Of a stretch of 64,000 nucleotides of DNA, positions 26,901 through 34,779 are shown one piece after another. Source of the stretch: Synergistaceae bacterium (GTDB lineage: Bacteria > Synergistota > Synergistia > Synergistales > Aminobacteriaceae); NCBI GenBank assembly GCA_017446055.1, contig JAFSRQ010000146.1, forward strand, positions 1 to 64,000, written 5' to 3'. The notes under the pieces were generated by a model that saw only the letters and a program-made list of their open reading frames with translations, ran no database searches and was not told the DNA's origin. A program made the translations under genes and the position numbers. Each line of letters begins with the position of its first letter. Position 1 is the first letter of the stretch.

Positions 26901-27159
26901 TGTCGGTGTCGGACGGCCTGACGTTCTCGACCACATCATCAACGGCAACGTTCAGATGGTCATCAACACTCCGAGGGAGAAGGCTCTCACGAAATCCGGG
27001 AGCATTCTTCGCAGGGGCGCGGTAAAGATGGGGATACCTTACGTTACGACACTTGCGGCGGCTGACGCGGCTATCGAGGGGATTATGACAGTCAAAGCAA
27101 GAGGAACTGACACACAGTCGCTGAAGTCAATAAAGGAATGGCACAGCCTGATACATTAG
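23920..27159 (+). CDS. carB: Carbamoyl phosphate synthase large subunit
   Basis: At 1079 residues the length is that of CarB. The two homologous ATP-grasp halves are clear: [20 protein letters not shown] in the first and [20 protein letters not shown] in the second. [18 protein letters not shown] and [20 protein letters not shown] mark the grasp loops. The C-terminus is the MGS-like allosteric domain. It makes carbamoyl phosphate for arginine and pyrimidine synthesis together with CarA, which is not in the window. The ATG at 23920 follows AGGAAG by about 10 bases; a TTG two codons earlier is less likely. It is followed by a strong terminator. Confidence 0.97.
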   Translation: [1079 protein letters not shown]

Positions 27160-27182
27160 CACATACATCACACACAGCCTTT

Positions 27183-27216
27183 ACACCCTCTGTATAACGC
27201 AGGGGGTGTATTTTTT
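27183..27216 (+). terminator. Terminator after carB
   Basis: ACACCCTCTG (27183-27192) pairs with CAGGGGGTGT (27200-27209) around a 7-base loop, followed by ATTTTTT. Confidence 0.92.
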
Positions 27217-27253
27217 GCCCCATCTCATGAGTAAGACAGGGCTTATTCTCACC

Positions 27254-28513
27254 TTATATCAGTCCCACAAGAAGACCCACAATAAACGTTGTCGGCCCCA
27301 TCGTCAGAAACAATTGCGGAATGCTCACACCCAGCGAGATTAACACGCTCGCACCCACAGCGGCAAGTGCCATGAAGATTGAGTCGGTTATGTTGGAGCA
27401 GGCTATGACTCCTGACACCTTGTCGCCCGCATCCGTCTGCATGACAGCGTAGAGAGGCACAATGTACAGCCCTCCGCAGAAAGCAATCACGAAGAGGCAC
27501 GCGGTAATCATGAAATTTTCGGGACGTGTGAAGAACTCTAACGCTCCGATTTCGGGAGTCCCTTCAGGCACAGGTGGCCTGCTGCTGACGTACCACAGCA
27601 ACACGCTCGCAATAGCTATACCGTAAGCCGCCGCCGGGACGTATTTAGCCGTAACCTTGCCCTTGAGGAGGGAGTCGCAGAACATAGAGCCTACTCCTAT
27701 ACCGCACGAGAAAACCGCGAGGAATGCCGTTGCAACGCTCTCGTCAGCACCCAGAATAGTACGCGCGTATGTCGGGAACTGCGCCAGGAACACCGAACCC
27801 ACAAGCCAGAACCACGAGATAGCCAGCATTGAGCCGAAAACTTTACGCATCGGCACAACGTCCCGGAACATCTCAGCAGTCCTCTTCACGATTCGGAATG
27901 ACACGGGGCGGGTTGGGTCAATAGGCTTTGTCGGGGGAATGAACATCGAGAACAGCCAGCCTAACGCCGCGATTGTTACAGCCAGTCCGCCGACCCAGTA
28001 TATCCCGTTCTCACGCAGAATCATCAGGCCGCCCGCTATCGTCCCGGTGAGAATAGCGAGGTACGTTCCCATCTGGATTAGTCCGTTGCCCGCAATGAGC
28101 TCGTCCTCTTTCAGGTGCTGGGGAAGGATGCTGTATTTCGCCGGGCTGAAGAATGCTGACTGCGCACCCATGAGGAAAAGCACAACCATCAACAGCCATG
28201 CGTTACCCAGCCAGAAACCGAAAGCCGCACCCGACATCACTACGATTTCCGCGAACTTTACCCAGCGCATTAACGTTGAGCGGTCGTACCTGTCAGCCAA
28301 ATCTGACGCTGTCGGAGCAAACACGAAGAACGGAAGTATGAACACCCCAGCCGCGGCGTTGACGAGAATACGCGGGTCAACACCAGAAGCGTCGCCAATC
28401 CTGTACGTGATGAGCATCATTAGCGCGCTCTTGAAGAAGTTATCGTTGAACGCTCCAAGAAACTGTGTCAGGAAAAGCGGCATGAACCTTCGCACAAATA
28501 ACAGCTTCAGCAT
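27254..28513 (-). CDS. LplT-like MFS transporter
   Basis: From the ATG at 28513 the protein has 419 residues and about 12 membrane helices. The N-terminal pattern RRFMPLFLTQFLGAFNDNFF and the following FFSPAKYSILPQHL match the branch of MFS proteins that includes the lysophospholipid flippase LplT and acyl-ACP synthetase fusions. No acyltransferase or synthetase domain is attached. The frame runs seven codons into cysS, but GGGAG 8 bases before 28513 supports the shorter start, two bases after the cysS stop. Substrate is inferred from family only. Confidence 0.85.
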   Translation of the reverse strand: MLKLLFVRRFMPLFLTQFLGAFNDNFFKSALMMLITYRIGDASGVDPRILVNAAAGVFILPFFVFAPTASDLADRYDRSTLMRWVKFAEIVVMSGAAFGFWLGNAWLLMVVLFLMGAQSAFFSPAKYSILPQHLKEDELIAGNGLIQMGTYLAILTGTIAGGLMILRENGIYWVGGLAVTIAALGWLFSMFIPPTKPIDPTRPVSFRIVKRTAEMFRDVVPMRKVFGSMLAISWFWLVGSVFLAQFPTYARTILGADESVATAFLAVFSCGIGVGSMFCDSLLKGKVTAKYVPAAAYGIAIASVLLWYVSSRPPVPEGTPEIGALEFFTRPENFMITACLFVIAFCGGLYIVPLYAVMQTDAGDKVSGVIACSNITDSIFMALAAVGASVLISLGVSIPQLFLTMGPTTFIVGLLVGLI

Positions 28514-28515
28514 CT

Positions 28516-29943
28516 CTACAGCTCCCTCTTCCACTTTGTGCCCTGGGGAGTATCTTCGAGGACAATCCCGCGAGCCTTGAGTGAGTCGCGAATCTCGTCT
28601 GACCTGGCGAAATTCTTGGCCTTCCTCGCCTCTGTACGTTCCTGTATCAGACGCTCAATTTCTGCTGACTCCTCGTCATGTTCGGTCTCTGCGTCATCAC
28701 TGCCGATTACACCGAGTATTGAGTCGTATTCATCGAGGGCTGACTTGGACAGGGTGAAGAAATCCGCCGGGAGGGTCGCGTTCTCCTTCAGGCTTGTGTT
28801 GATGAGGTAGACGACATCGAACAGTACACCAAGTGCCGCCGCCGTGTTGAAGTCATCGTTCATGGCCTCGGCGAATTTCGCGTGAAGACCGTCAAGCTGA
28901 CTCCTGTAACCGTCCACGTCAAAATCCGAGTCCCCTGTGCGAGTCTTTGCGGCAAAATCGAGGTCGCTCCGGCAGTTTCTCAGTCTCTCTACTCCTGCTG
29001 CTGACTGTTCGAGTGAGTCACGGCTGAAGTTTATCGGACTCCTGTAGTGCGCACTCAGCATGAAGAAGCGTATTGCCAGCGGGGGATATTTCTTGAGCGC
29101 GTCCCTTGCCGTAACGAAATTCCCCAGAGACTTGGCCATCTTCTCACTGTCTATCAGGAGGAAGCCGTTGTGCAGCCAGTAGTTGACGAAGGGCTTTCCT
29201 GTGCCTGAAGCCGCCTCGCTCTGTGCCGCTTCATTCTCGTGGTGGGGGAACATCAAATCCACTCCGCCCGAATGTATGTCTATGTTGTCGCCGAGATACT
29301 TTGACGACATCGCCGAACACTCAATGTGCCAGCCCGGCCTGCCATTGCCCCAGGGACTCGGCCATGAAGGTTCGCCGGGTTTCTCCGCTTTCCACAGGGC
29401 AAAGTCGAGGGGGTCTTTCTTCTTCTCGCCCGGTTCGATCCTTGCTCCTGCTTCAAGGTCTTCGAGGTTCTGCTTGCACAGTGATCCGTATTTCGGCCAG
29501 CTCCTTATGTCGAAGTAAACATCACCGTCTGACTCGTATGCATGGCCGTTAGCGATTATCCGCTCGATTGTGGCTATGATTTCGGGGATATGCTCCGTTG
29601 CGCGGGGTGAAACGTCAGGCCGTCTTATTCCGAGTGCGTCCGCGTCCTTGTTGTATTCGGCGATGAAGCGTTCAGCAAGTTCCGGGACTGTGATGCCTTC
29701 CCTGTGTGCGCGGTGTATCATCTTGTCGTCAATGTCCGTGAAGTTCTGCACGAATGTTACCTTGTAGCCCTCATGCTCAAGCCAGCGTCTTAGAACGTCA
29801 AACACGATGAACGGTCTTGCGTTTCCTATGTGGAAGTAGTCGTATACTGTCGGCCCGCAGGAATAGAAGCTCACTTCACCGGGCTTTATCGGCGTGAATG
29901 TCTCCTTCTGCCGGGTGAGGTCGTTGAATAGTACCAGACTCAA
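28516..29943 (-). CDS. cysS: Cysteinyl-tRNA synthetase
   Basis: This 475-residue class I synthetase has FYSCGPTVYDYFHIGNARP (Zn Cys and the HIGH-type motif HIGN), GWHIECSAMSSKYLGD, GVDLMFPHHENEAAQ (Zn ligands) and KMAKSLGNF. The last is the KMSKS loop with Ala in place of the first Ser, a tolerated variant. It charges tRNA-Cys. The start is TTG at 29943, about 11 bases after AAAGGA; a TGA lies three codons upstream in frame, so no other start exists. Confidence 0.97.
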   Translation of the reverse strand: MSLVLFNDLTRQKETFTPIKPGEVSFYSCGPTVYDYFHIGNARPFIVFDVLRRWLEHEGYKVTFVQNFTDIDDKMIHRAHREGITVPELAERFIAEYNKDADALGIRRPDVSPRATEHIPEIIATIERIIANGHAYESDGDVYFDIRSWPKYGSLCKQNLEDLEAGARIEPGEKKKDPLDFALWKAEKPGEPSWPSPWGNGRPGWHIECSAMSSKYLGDNIDIHSGGVDLMFPHHENEAAQSEAASGTGKPFVNYWLHNGFLLIDSEKMAKSLGNFVTARDALKKYPPLAIRFFMLSAHYRSPINFSRDSLEQSAAGVERLRNCRSDLDFAAKTRTGDSDFDVDGYRSQLDGLHAKFAEAMNDDFNTAAALGVLFDVVYLINTSLKENATLPADFFTLSKSALDEYDSILGVIGSDDAETEHDEESAEIERLIQERTEARKAKNFARSDEIRDSLKARGIVLEDTPQGTKWKREL

Positions 29944-29996
29944 ATTGTGTCATGTCCTTTCGTGGAAAATTTGCAGAATATTGTACACTAGCAGGC

Positions 29997-30034
29997 AAAA
30001 AAATATCCTCCCGCCCAATTCCCGGACAGGAGGA
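29997..30034 (-). terminator. Terminator after the Synergist-CTERM gene
   Basis: On the minus strand TCCTCC (30034-30029) pairs with GGAGGA (30011-30006), followed by TATTTTTTT. Confidence 0.88.
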
Positions 30035-30049
30035 CAATCTTTCACCGCT

Positions 30050-31165
30050 CTATTTCCGCCTGAGCATTAACGGTATCATCGCAAGAAGAATCATACCCGC
30101 CTGCACCGAATCACATCCGCTCGATGATGAGTTCGGGCTGTAGCCTGAGACTGCCGCCGCCGCAACCCCGGCAGGAGTCCCGCCAAGAGATGACGCAGAA
30201 TATTCACGCGAGGATGTCCGCCCGCTGACGTAGGATATTATCCTTATCCCCTCGTCGTACATGGCCGCGAATGTCTCCTTGTGTGTGTTGTCCCGCAAAA
30301 GCCTGAAGTTAGGTGATGATGAGATTATTGTTACGGGCGTGAACTGAGTCCCCATCGCCGAATGCATGACTGTGTTCACGTAATTATCGCCGTCCCTGTA
30401 CTGTGTCGAGTAGAAGAAGCTGTTGCTGCTGTCCGGGCATATTGACCTGACCGGGTGATCTGTGCTTATCGTGTCGTAAAGTGTCATGTCGCTCCTCAGC
30501 ATGTCTATTCCCGATGAATGACCGATGACAGGCCAGCCGCTTGAGTCAGTCAGCATACAGGACGCTCCCGGCCTCAAGTCCGCGCTGGTGAACACGTCTA
30601 CACCCGCTCTTATCTGCCCGTCGAAGCGCATGTACTTCTGCCTTTCACCGTCTGAGGCAAGAGCATGGATGTATGACGAGTCAGCCGCAAGACTCAATAC
30701 TTCTGTGTCGTAACCGTCCCTGCTGATTACCCCGTAGCAGTCAAAGGAGTTGAGGATGTAGAATGATGATGACCTGACCTCGTATATGTTCCCCTCCGCG
30801 CCGAGGAACAAGCTGTAGCCGTTCTCGGAGAATGACGCGCATTCAGTGCCGTATATACCCTCAAGGTCTGTGCTGTACACACACTCAGCAATATTGTTTG
30901 TGGGGAATATATATGCCCTGTCGCCTGATGCTGTGGCGTTGCGGTCAATCATCATCACGTTGATGCTGCTTCCGTCCCAGTATGTCGTGAGGAAAGGCGA
31001 TGACAAGTTCCCGGTGTAGTGTAGCGAGGGGGACTCTATGTCGCTTGATGAGTTTATCCTGATTGAGCCAAGATGCCCGGATGATGTCATGTAGACTAAA
31101 TCGGCGTTCGAGATCCCGCACATAGTCAGCAGAATCATTAGTGAGAGTGCTATTTTCCTTGCCAT
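30050..31165 (-). CDS. Secreted protein with Synergist-CTERM anchor, possibly beta-propeller
   Basis: The 371-residue protein has a signal peptide (MARKIALSLMILLTMCGISNA), a body of repeated short beta strands (YIFPTNNIAECVYS, YSLFLGAEGNIYEVRSSSF, IHALASDGERQKYM) that suggests a beta-propeller, and a C-terminal tail. The tail reads SPNSSSSGCDSVQ, a hydrophobic helix (AGMILLAMIPLML), then RRK. That is the form of the Synergist-CTERM sorting signal, thought to direct processing and surface attachment, with the Cys as the key residue. Function is unknown. It follows a lytic transglycosylase and TolC in one operon. GGGGA precedes the ATG by 9 bases. Confidence 0.8.
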   Translation of the reverse strand: MARKIALSLMILLTMCGISNADLVYMTSSGHLGSIRINSSSDIESPSLHYTGNLSSPFLTTYWDGSSINVMMIDRNATASGDRAYIFPTNNIAECVYSTDLEGIYGTECASFSENGYSLFLGAEGNIYEVRSSSFYILNSFDCYGVISRDGYDTEVLSLAADSSYIHALASDGERQKYMRFDGQIRAGVDVFTSADLRPGASCMLTDSSGWPVIGHSSGIDMLRSDMTLYDTISTDHPVRSICPDSSNSFFYSTQYRDGDNYVNTVMHSAMGTQFTPVTIISSSPNFRLLRDNTHKETFAAMYDEGIRIISYVSGRTSSREYSASSLGGTPAGVAAAAVSGYSPNSSSSGCDSVQAGMILLAMIPLMLRRK

Positions 31166-31169
31166 GAAA

Positions 31170-31751
31170 TTATTTCCCCTTCTTGTTTTTCTGTTTCTGT
31201 GTTGGTGCTACTTTCGTTGCGTTGTCCTTTGCGCGGAGTTCCTTCACTGTAGCCATGACCTTATCACGCAGCTTAGTGCTTCCCGCGCTGTAACGCATTA
31301 ACCCTTTTGGTACGTCATTATTCACTTTCTTCATGCAGTCGGCGAAAATCTCCGTCCCGAACATGATATTAGTCCTCGCGTCAAACATATCACTTGCCTT
31401 CCTGACCTTCGGGAATCTCTGCTTGATGGCCTTCTCGTGAATCTTCCAGCGAACCTGCATCAGCCCGTAATCACCGCCCTTAGAGACAGCTTTGTTGTTG
31501 ACTGTCGACTCATGGACGATTATCGCGGCTATGACGTAGGAGTCCTGCTTGAATTTCCCGGCGGCCTCGATGACATATTCAGCGTATTTCTTCACGCTTG
31601 CCGGAGCGAGTCCGGGGTTTGCCTCCGTGAAGAGGGCGTAAATGTTCCGTGCTTTGTTGTCCGGGACTGGCGGCTTCTTCGCGGCAGGGTATGATGTCCC
31701 CGCAAGTATCAGCAGAAGTATCACCGTCAGCAGAAATCTATGTGTCTTCAT
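31170..31751 (-). CDS. Lytic transglycosylase (SLT domain)
   Basis: This 193-residue protein has a signal peptide (MKTHRFLLTVILLLILAGTSYPA). Its SLT domain contains the catalytic Glu in AAIIVHESTVNN, then SKGGDYGLMQVRW and a later TNIMFGTEIFADCM, and the C-terminus is Lys-rich. Such enzymes cleave the glycan strands of peptidoglycan. The ATG overlaps the tolC stop (ATGA). A transglycosylase next to an outer-membrane channel may help to make room for the channel in the wall; this is inference. Confidence 0.9.
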   Translation of the reverse strand: MKTHRFLLTVILLLILAGTSYPAAKKPPVPDNKARNIYALFTEANPGLAPASVKKYAEYVIEAAGKFKQDSYVIAAIIVHESTVNNKAVSKGGDYGLMQVRWKIHEKAIKQRFPKVRKASDMFDARTNIMFGTEIFADCMKKVNNDVPKGLMRYSAGSTKLRDKVMATVKELRAKDNATKVAPTQKQKNKKGK

Positions 31752-33130
31752 TTCTTCCTGCTCCTTAGAGACTTCAGCCCTAATTCGCCGACAATGTCAT
31801 TGCCCTTGCCGTAACGTGATAATGCCTCGCTCCAGTTTCCGTTTTCGTCCGGCGAGTAATCCCCGACAGCCTTCCGCATGGCCACGAGAGCAATGTACAT
31901 GTTCTTCACAGCGTCAAGATATTCCGTCCTCACTGCCTGATATGCCGTCTGGGCGTTAATCAGGTCAATCTGTGCACCCATTCCTTCAGAGTACATCAGC
32001 TCGGTTATCCTCAGCTCCTCTTCTGCGCGTTCAACCTGCCTCTGCTTGTCGTGCTCTGCGGCTGAAGCGTTGCGCCAGTTGTTCATTGCCACAGTAATAT
32101 CGCGCCTCGTCTGCTCCTTCAGGGCGTTCAAGTTGGACTCTGCCGCCTGAATGAGCCTGTCAGTGTTGAGGACTCTATACTTTGTGGCTTTGCCGTCAGT
32201 GATGGGGAAATTCAGCGATACAGATGCTCCGGCCTGGTACTGATTCGGGGTGGCATAAGTCTCAGGGTCTGACCACGGCGTGAACTGGAACGCGAAATCA
32301 AGCGTGGGGGACATGCCTTTTGCGGTGAGCTTCTTCACGAGCTGTGCGCGTTCGAGGGTGAGTCTTGCGGCTCTGACATCGGGACGGTACTCTAATGCGT
32401 CCTCAAAGTTCAGGACAACGTCAAACTCCGGGACCTTAAGCTGTTCGTCAACAGGCTCGACATCAAGCCCTCCTGCCATGAGCGACAATTCAGCGATGAG
32501 ATTCAGGTATGTGGTCTCAGCGTTCTTCTCCAGGGTCTCGGCGGCGACAACCTGCGCTTCACTTCGGACAATGTCAAGTTTCGGGACTAACTCCTGATTG
32601 TACTTCTCGACTGTTACCCGGTGATTCTCCGAACGCTGTAACAGTATCTCGTGCTGTAGCTTCATGTTCTCGCGGGCAAGGACTGCCGACCACCAAGTCT
32701 CTTCTGCGGCGGCAATGAGAGTGTTTATGCTGTTGTCGAAAGTCGCGCGTGAGGACTCGTAGCCCAGAATGTTCTGCTGTTCGTCGAGCTTGTAGCTTCT
32801 GCTGATGTCTATTCTCTGTGTCAGACGGAGGGCGATGTTCCCGGCAAAAACATTTTCTTGTGAGGCGTTTCCTGCTGTCTGCTTGGTTACGTATGAGCCT
32901 GTGAATGTCCCTGATGTTGTCGGACGCTGATAGGCCACTGACGCAAGCACCGAGTAATAGTTCGCCTCAATGTTCTTTATCCCCGCCCTTAACGTGTGAT
33001 TGTTGAGGAGAATCTCACGGATATACTGAGGGAGAGTCATGGAGACAGAAGCGAATGACGGCAGAGGAATCATAATCACGACTCCTACAATCAGCGTGCC
33101 GAAAAGTTTTCGATGTCGATGGATTTGCAC
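31748..33130 (-). CDS. TolC-family outer-membrane channel protein
   Basis: About 460 residues with a signal peptide (RKLFGTLIVGVVIMIPLPSFA) and two TolC-type halves. The halves have long helices with the usual YRPDVRAARLTLERAQ and AEEELRITELMYSEGMGAQIDLINAQTAYQ segments. The channel lets substrates of efflux pumps or type I secretion cross the outer membrane. The start is GTG at 33130, 10 bases after AAGGTG; the open frame extends 18 codons further without signal features. The RND pump at 60613 is a possible partner, but it is 27 kb away. Confidence 0.9.
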   Translation of the reverse strand: MQIHRHRKLFGTLIVGVVIMIPLPSFASVSMTLPQYIREILLNNHTLRAGIKNIEANYYSVLASVAYQRPTTSGTFTGSYVTKQTAGNASQENVFAGNIALRLTQRIDISRSYKLDEQQNILGYESSRATFDNSINTLIAAAEETWWSAVLARENMKLQHEILLQRSENHRVTVEKYNQELVPKLDIVRSEAQVVAAETLEKNAETTYLNLIAELSLMAGGLDVEPVDEQLKVPEFDVVLNFEDALEYRPDVRAARLTLERAQLVKKLTAKGMSPTLDFAFQFTPWSDPETYATPNQYQAGASVSLNFPITDGKATKYRVLNTDRLIQAAESNLNALKEQTRRDITVAMNNWRNASAAEHDKQRQVERAEEELRITELMYSEGMGAQIDLINAQTAYQAVRTEYLDAVKNMYIALVAMRKAVGDYSPDENGNWSEALSRYGKGNDIVGELGLKSLRSRKK

Positions 33131-33238
33131 GATAAGTTCACACCTTCTGAATGATGAAATATTTTGACGGTAATTATGACACACTGAGGATTGAGCGTAA
33201 ATGCGGGGGATTCTGGAATTGAGGCGGTAATCTCATGC

Positions 33239-33244
33239 TAGAAT
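33239..33244 (+). promoter_or_regulatory. Extended -10 element before the flavoprotein gene
   Basis: TGCTAGAAT (TAGAAT at 33239-33244) is an extended -10 without a good -35. It lies 47 bases before the flavoprotein ATG in the divergent space with tolC. Confidence 0.45.
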
Positions 33245-33290
33245 CTCGGAATATCACGGACAATTTCAGGAGGAAAAATTTTCGCCGGAC

Positions 33291-34544
33291 ATGGAGAATT
33301 TTGACACCCTCATAATCGGAGGCGGCCCCGCGGGATTAATGGCGGCAATACGGGCATCATCACTCGGCCAGAACGTTGCCATCATCGAGAAGAATCACTC
33401 ACTGGGCAGCAAGCTCCTGCTGTCGGGAAAAGGTCGCTGCAACTTCACCAACGCCGAGTCAGACATCGATGCGTTCATCTCTCGCTACAGGGGCAGCGGG
33501 AAGTTCCTGTACTCATCATTCAGCCGCTTCGGGCCTCTCAGGACTCGCGAATGGTTCAGCCACATCGGGGTGAAGTGGGACGAGGAGCGAGGCAGACGCA
33601 TTTTCCCCAGAGAAGGAGGAAGCCAGCGTGTGCTTGACGCTCTTCTCATGCAGTGCCGGAAGAACGGAGTGAAGATCATGCGGTCGACTCCCGTCAAAGC
33701 CCTCAAGATTCGCGGCGGCCATGTGGAATTTGCCCTCACCGAGAATGACGAGTACACAGCGGGGAAATACATCATCACCACTGGCGGCAAGTCTTACCCC
33801 GCAACAGGCTCGACAGGGGACGGCTACGAGTTCGCGCGGCAGGCAGGACACACAATCACAGCCCTCTATCCTGCCCTCGTCCCGGTCAGGACACGCGAGA
33901 CATGGCCGAAGATTGCTTCAGGGTGCGACCTGCGGAATGTGCGTGTTACTGTTCTTGCTGACGGTGAGAATGTCGCCGAAAGATTCGGGGAAATGGAGTT
34001 CACGAATTTCGGTGTCTCCGGGCCAATCGTTATGGACTTGAGCCGTTACCTGCCTGACTGGATGACTCATGATGACGGTACAGAGACGGAGCTTCAATTC
34101 TCGCTGGACATGAAGCCGACCCTCTCGCCCGAAATCCTCACCGAGCGAATCCGGCGCGACATCACGAAACATTCAGGGCACGGGAGATTCTCCGGGCTGA
34201 TACGCTCGCTTGTCCCGGCGAAAATGTTAGCGTTATTCCTCGAACTGTCAGACGTTCCCCACGACAAGCCGACCGACTACATGAGCGATGAAGAAATTGC
34301 TGACACAGTCTCACTCCTCAAGGATATACGCATGAACATCAACGGCCTGTGGGGCTGGAACAACGCCATGGTTACGCGGGGAGGAGTCAGCCTCAAGGAA
34401 ATAGATCCGTCAACAATGCGGTCAAAGCTGTGCGATAATCTCTATTTCGCGGGTGAAGTTCTCGACCTTGACGGGCCTTCGGGGGGCTTCAACCTTCAAG
34501 TGTGCTGGTCAACAGGATATGCAGCAGGGAGCGTGAACGAATAA
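33291..34544 (+). CDS. BaiN/HI0933-type flavoprotein
   Basis: This 417-residue FAD protein has the dinucleotide fold at the N-terminus (FDTLIIGGGPAGLMAAIRA), the family motif GSKLLLSGKGRCNFTN, TGGKSYPATGSTGDGYE, and the C-terminal flavin-binding stretch LYFAGEVLDLDGPSGGFNLQ. Members include BaiN of bile-acid reduction and YhiN; most are uncharacterised oxidoreductases. The strong AGGAGG lies about 18 bases before the ATG, further than ideal, and no start-like codon lies between. The 3' end of the gene is repeated downstream (see the junction repeats). Confidence 0.92.
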   Translation: MENFDTLIIGGGPAGLMAAIRASSLGQNVAIIEKNHSLGSKLLLSGKGRCNFTNAESDIDAFISRYRGSGKFLYSSFSRFGPLRTREWFSHIGVKWDEERGRRIFPREGGSQRVLDALLMQCRKNGVKIMRSTPVKALKIRGGHVEFALTENDEYTAGKYIITTGGKSYPATGSTGDGYEFARQAGHTITALYPALVPVRTRETWPKIASGCDLRNVRVTVLADGENVAERFGEMEFTNFGVSGPIVMDLSRYLPDWMTHDDGTETELQFSLDMKPTLSPEILTERIRRDITKHSGHGRFSGLIRSLVPAKMLALFLELSDVPHDKPTDYMSDEEIADTVSLLKDIRMNINGLWGWNNAMVTRGGVSLKEIDPSTMRSKLCDNLYFAGEVLDLDGPSGGFNLQVCWSTGYAAGSVNE

Positions 34545-34779
34545 TGCTGACGGATCACAGCGGGCTACACGTGAGCTTCAGCCGTCAAGCGCGGACAACT
34601 GGATACACAGCCGGGGGTGCTGACGAATTGCACCGGGCTTCACGGGAGCTTCTGCCTTCGGGCGGGACAACTGGACACACTGCAGGGAATGCAGGCGAAT
34701 GATGCCGTGCTACACGGGAACTTCAGCTTTCAGGTTTGCGGACAACAAGACACACAGCAGGGAGCGTGAACGAATAATG
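34480..34779 (+). repeat. Degenerate tandem copies of the flavoprotein 3' end
   Basis: Three units of about 84, 74 and 75 bases (ending near 34630, 34704 and 34779) follow the original end of the flavoprotein gene. The first and last junctions share 25 identical bases (34522-34546 and 34755-34779) covering the stop codon and next ATG. The middle units share cgggctacacg, gcggacaactgg and acacagc-type blocks. Confidence 0.85.
34544..34702 (+). CDS. Small repeat ORF between flavoprotein and coaX
   Basis: The 52-residue frame starts at an ATG overlapping the flavoprotein stop by one base (TAATG) and ends at a TGA overlapped by ATGATG of a frame that runs into coaX. It contains RTTGYTAGGADELHRASREL and GTTGHTAGNAGE, related to the flavoprotein C-terminus (STGYAAGSVNE). 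No family is known. It may be a by-product of junction duplication rather than a functional protein. Confidence 0.4.
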   Translation: MLTDHSGLHVSFSRQARTTGYTAGGADELHRASRELLPSGGTTGHTAGNAGE

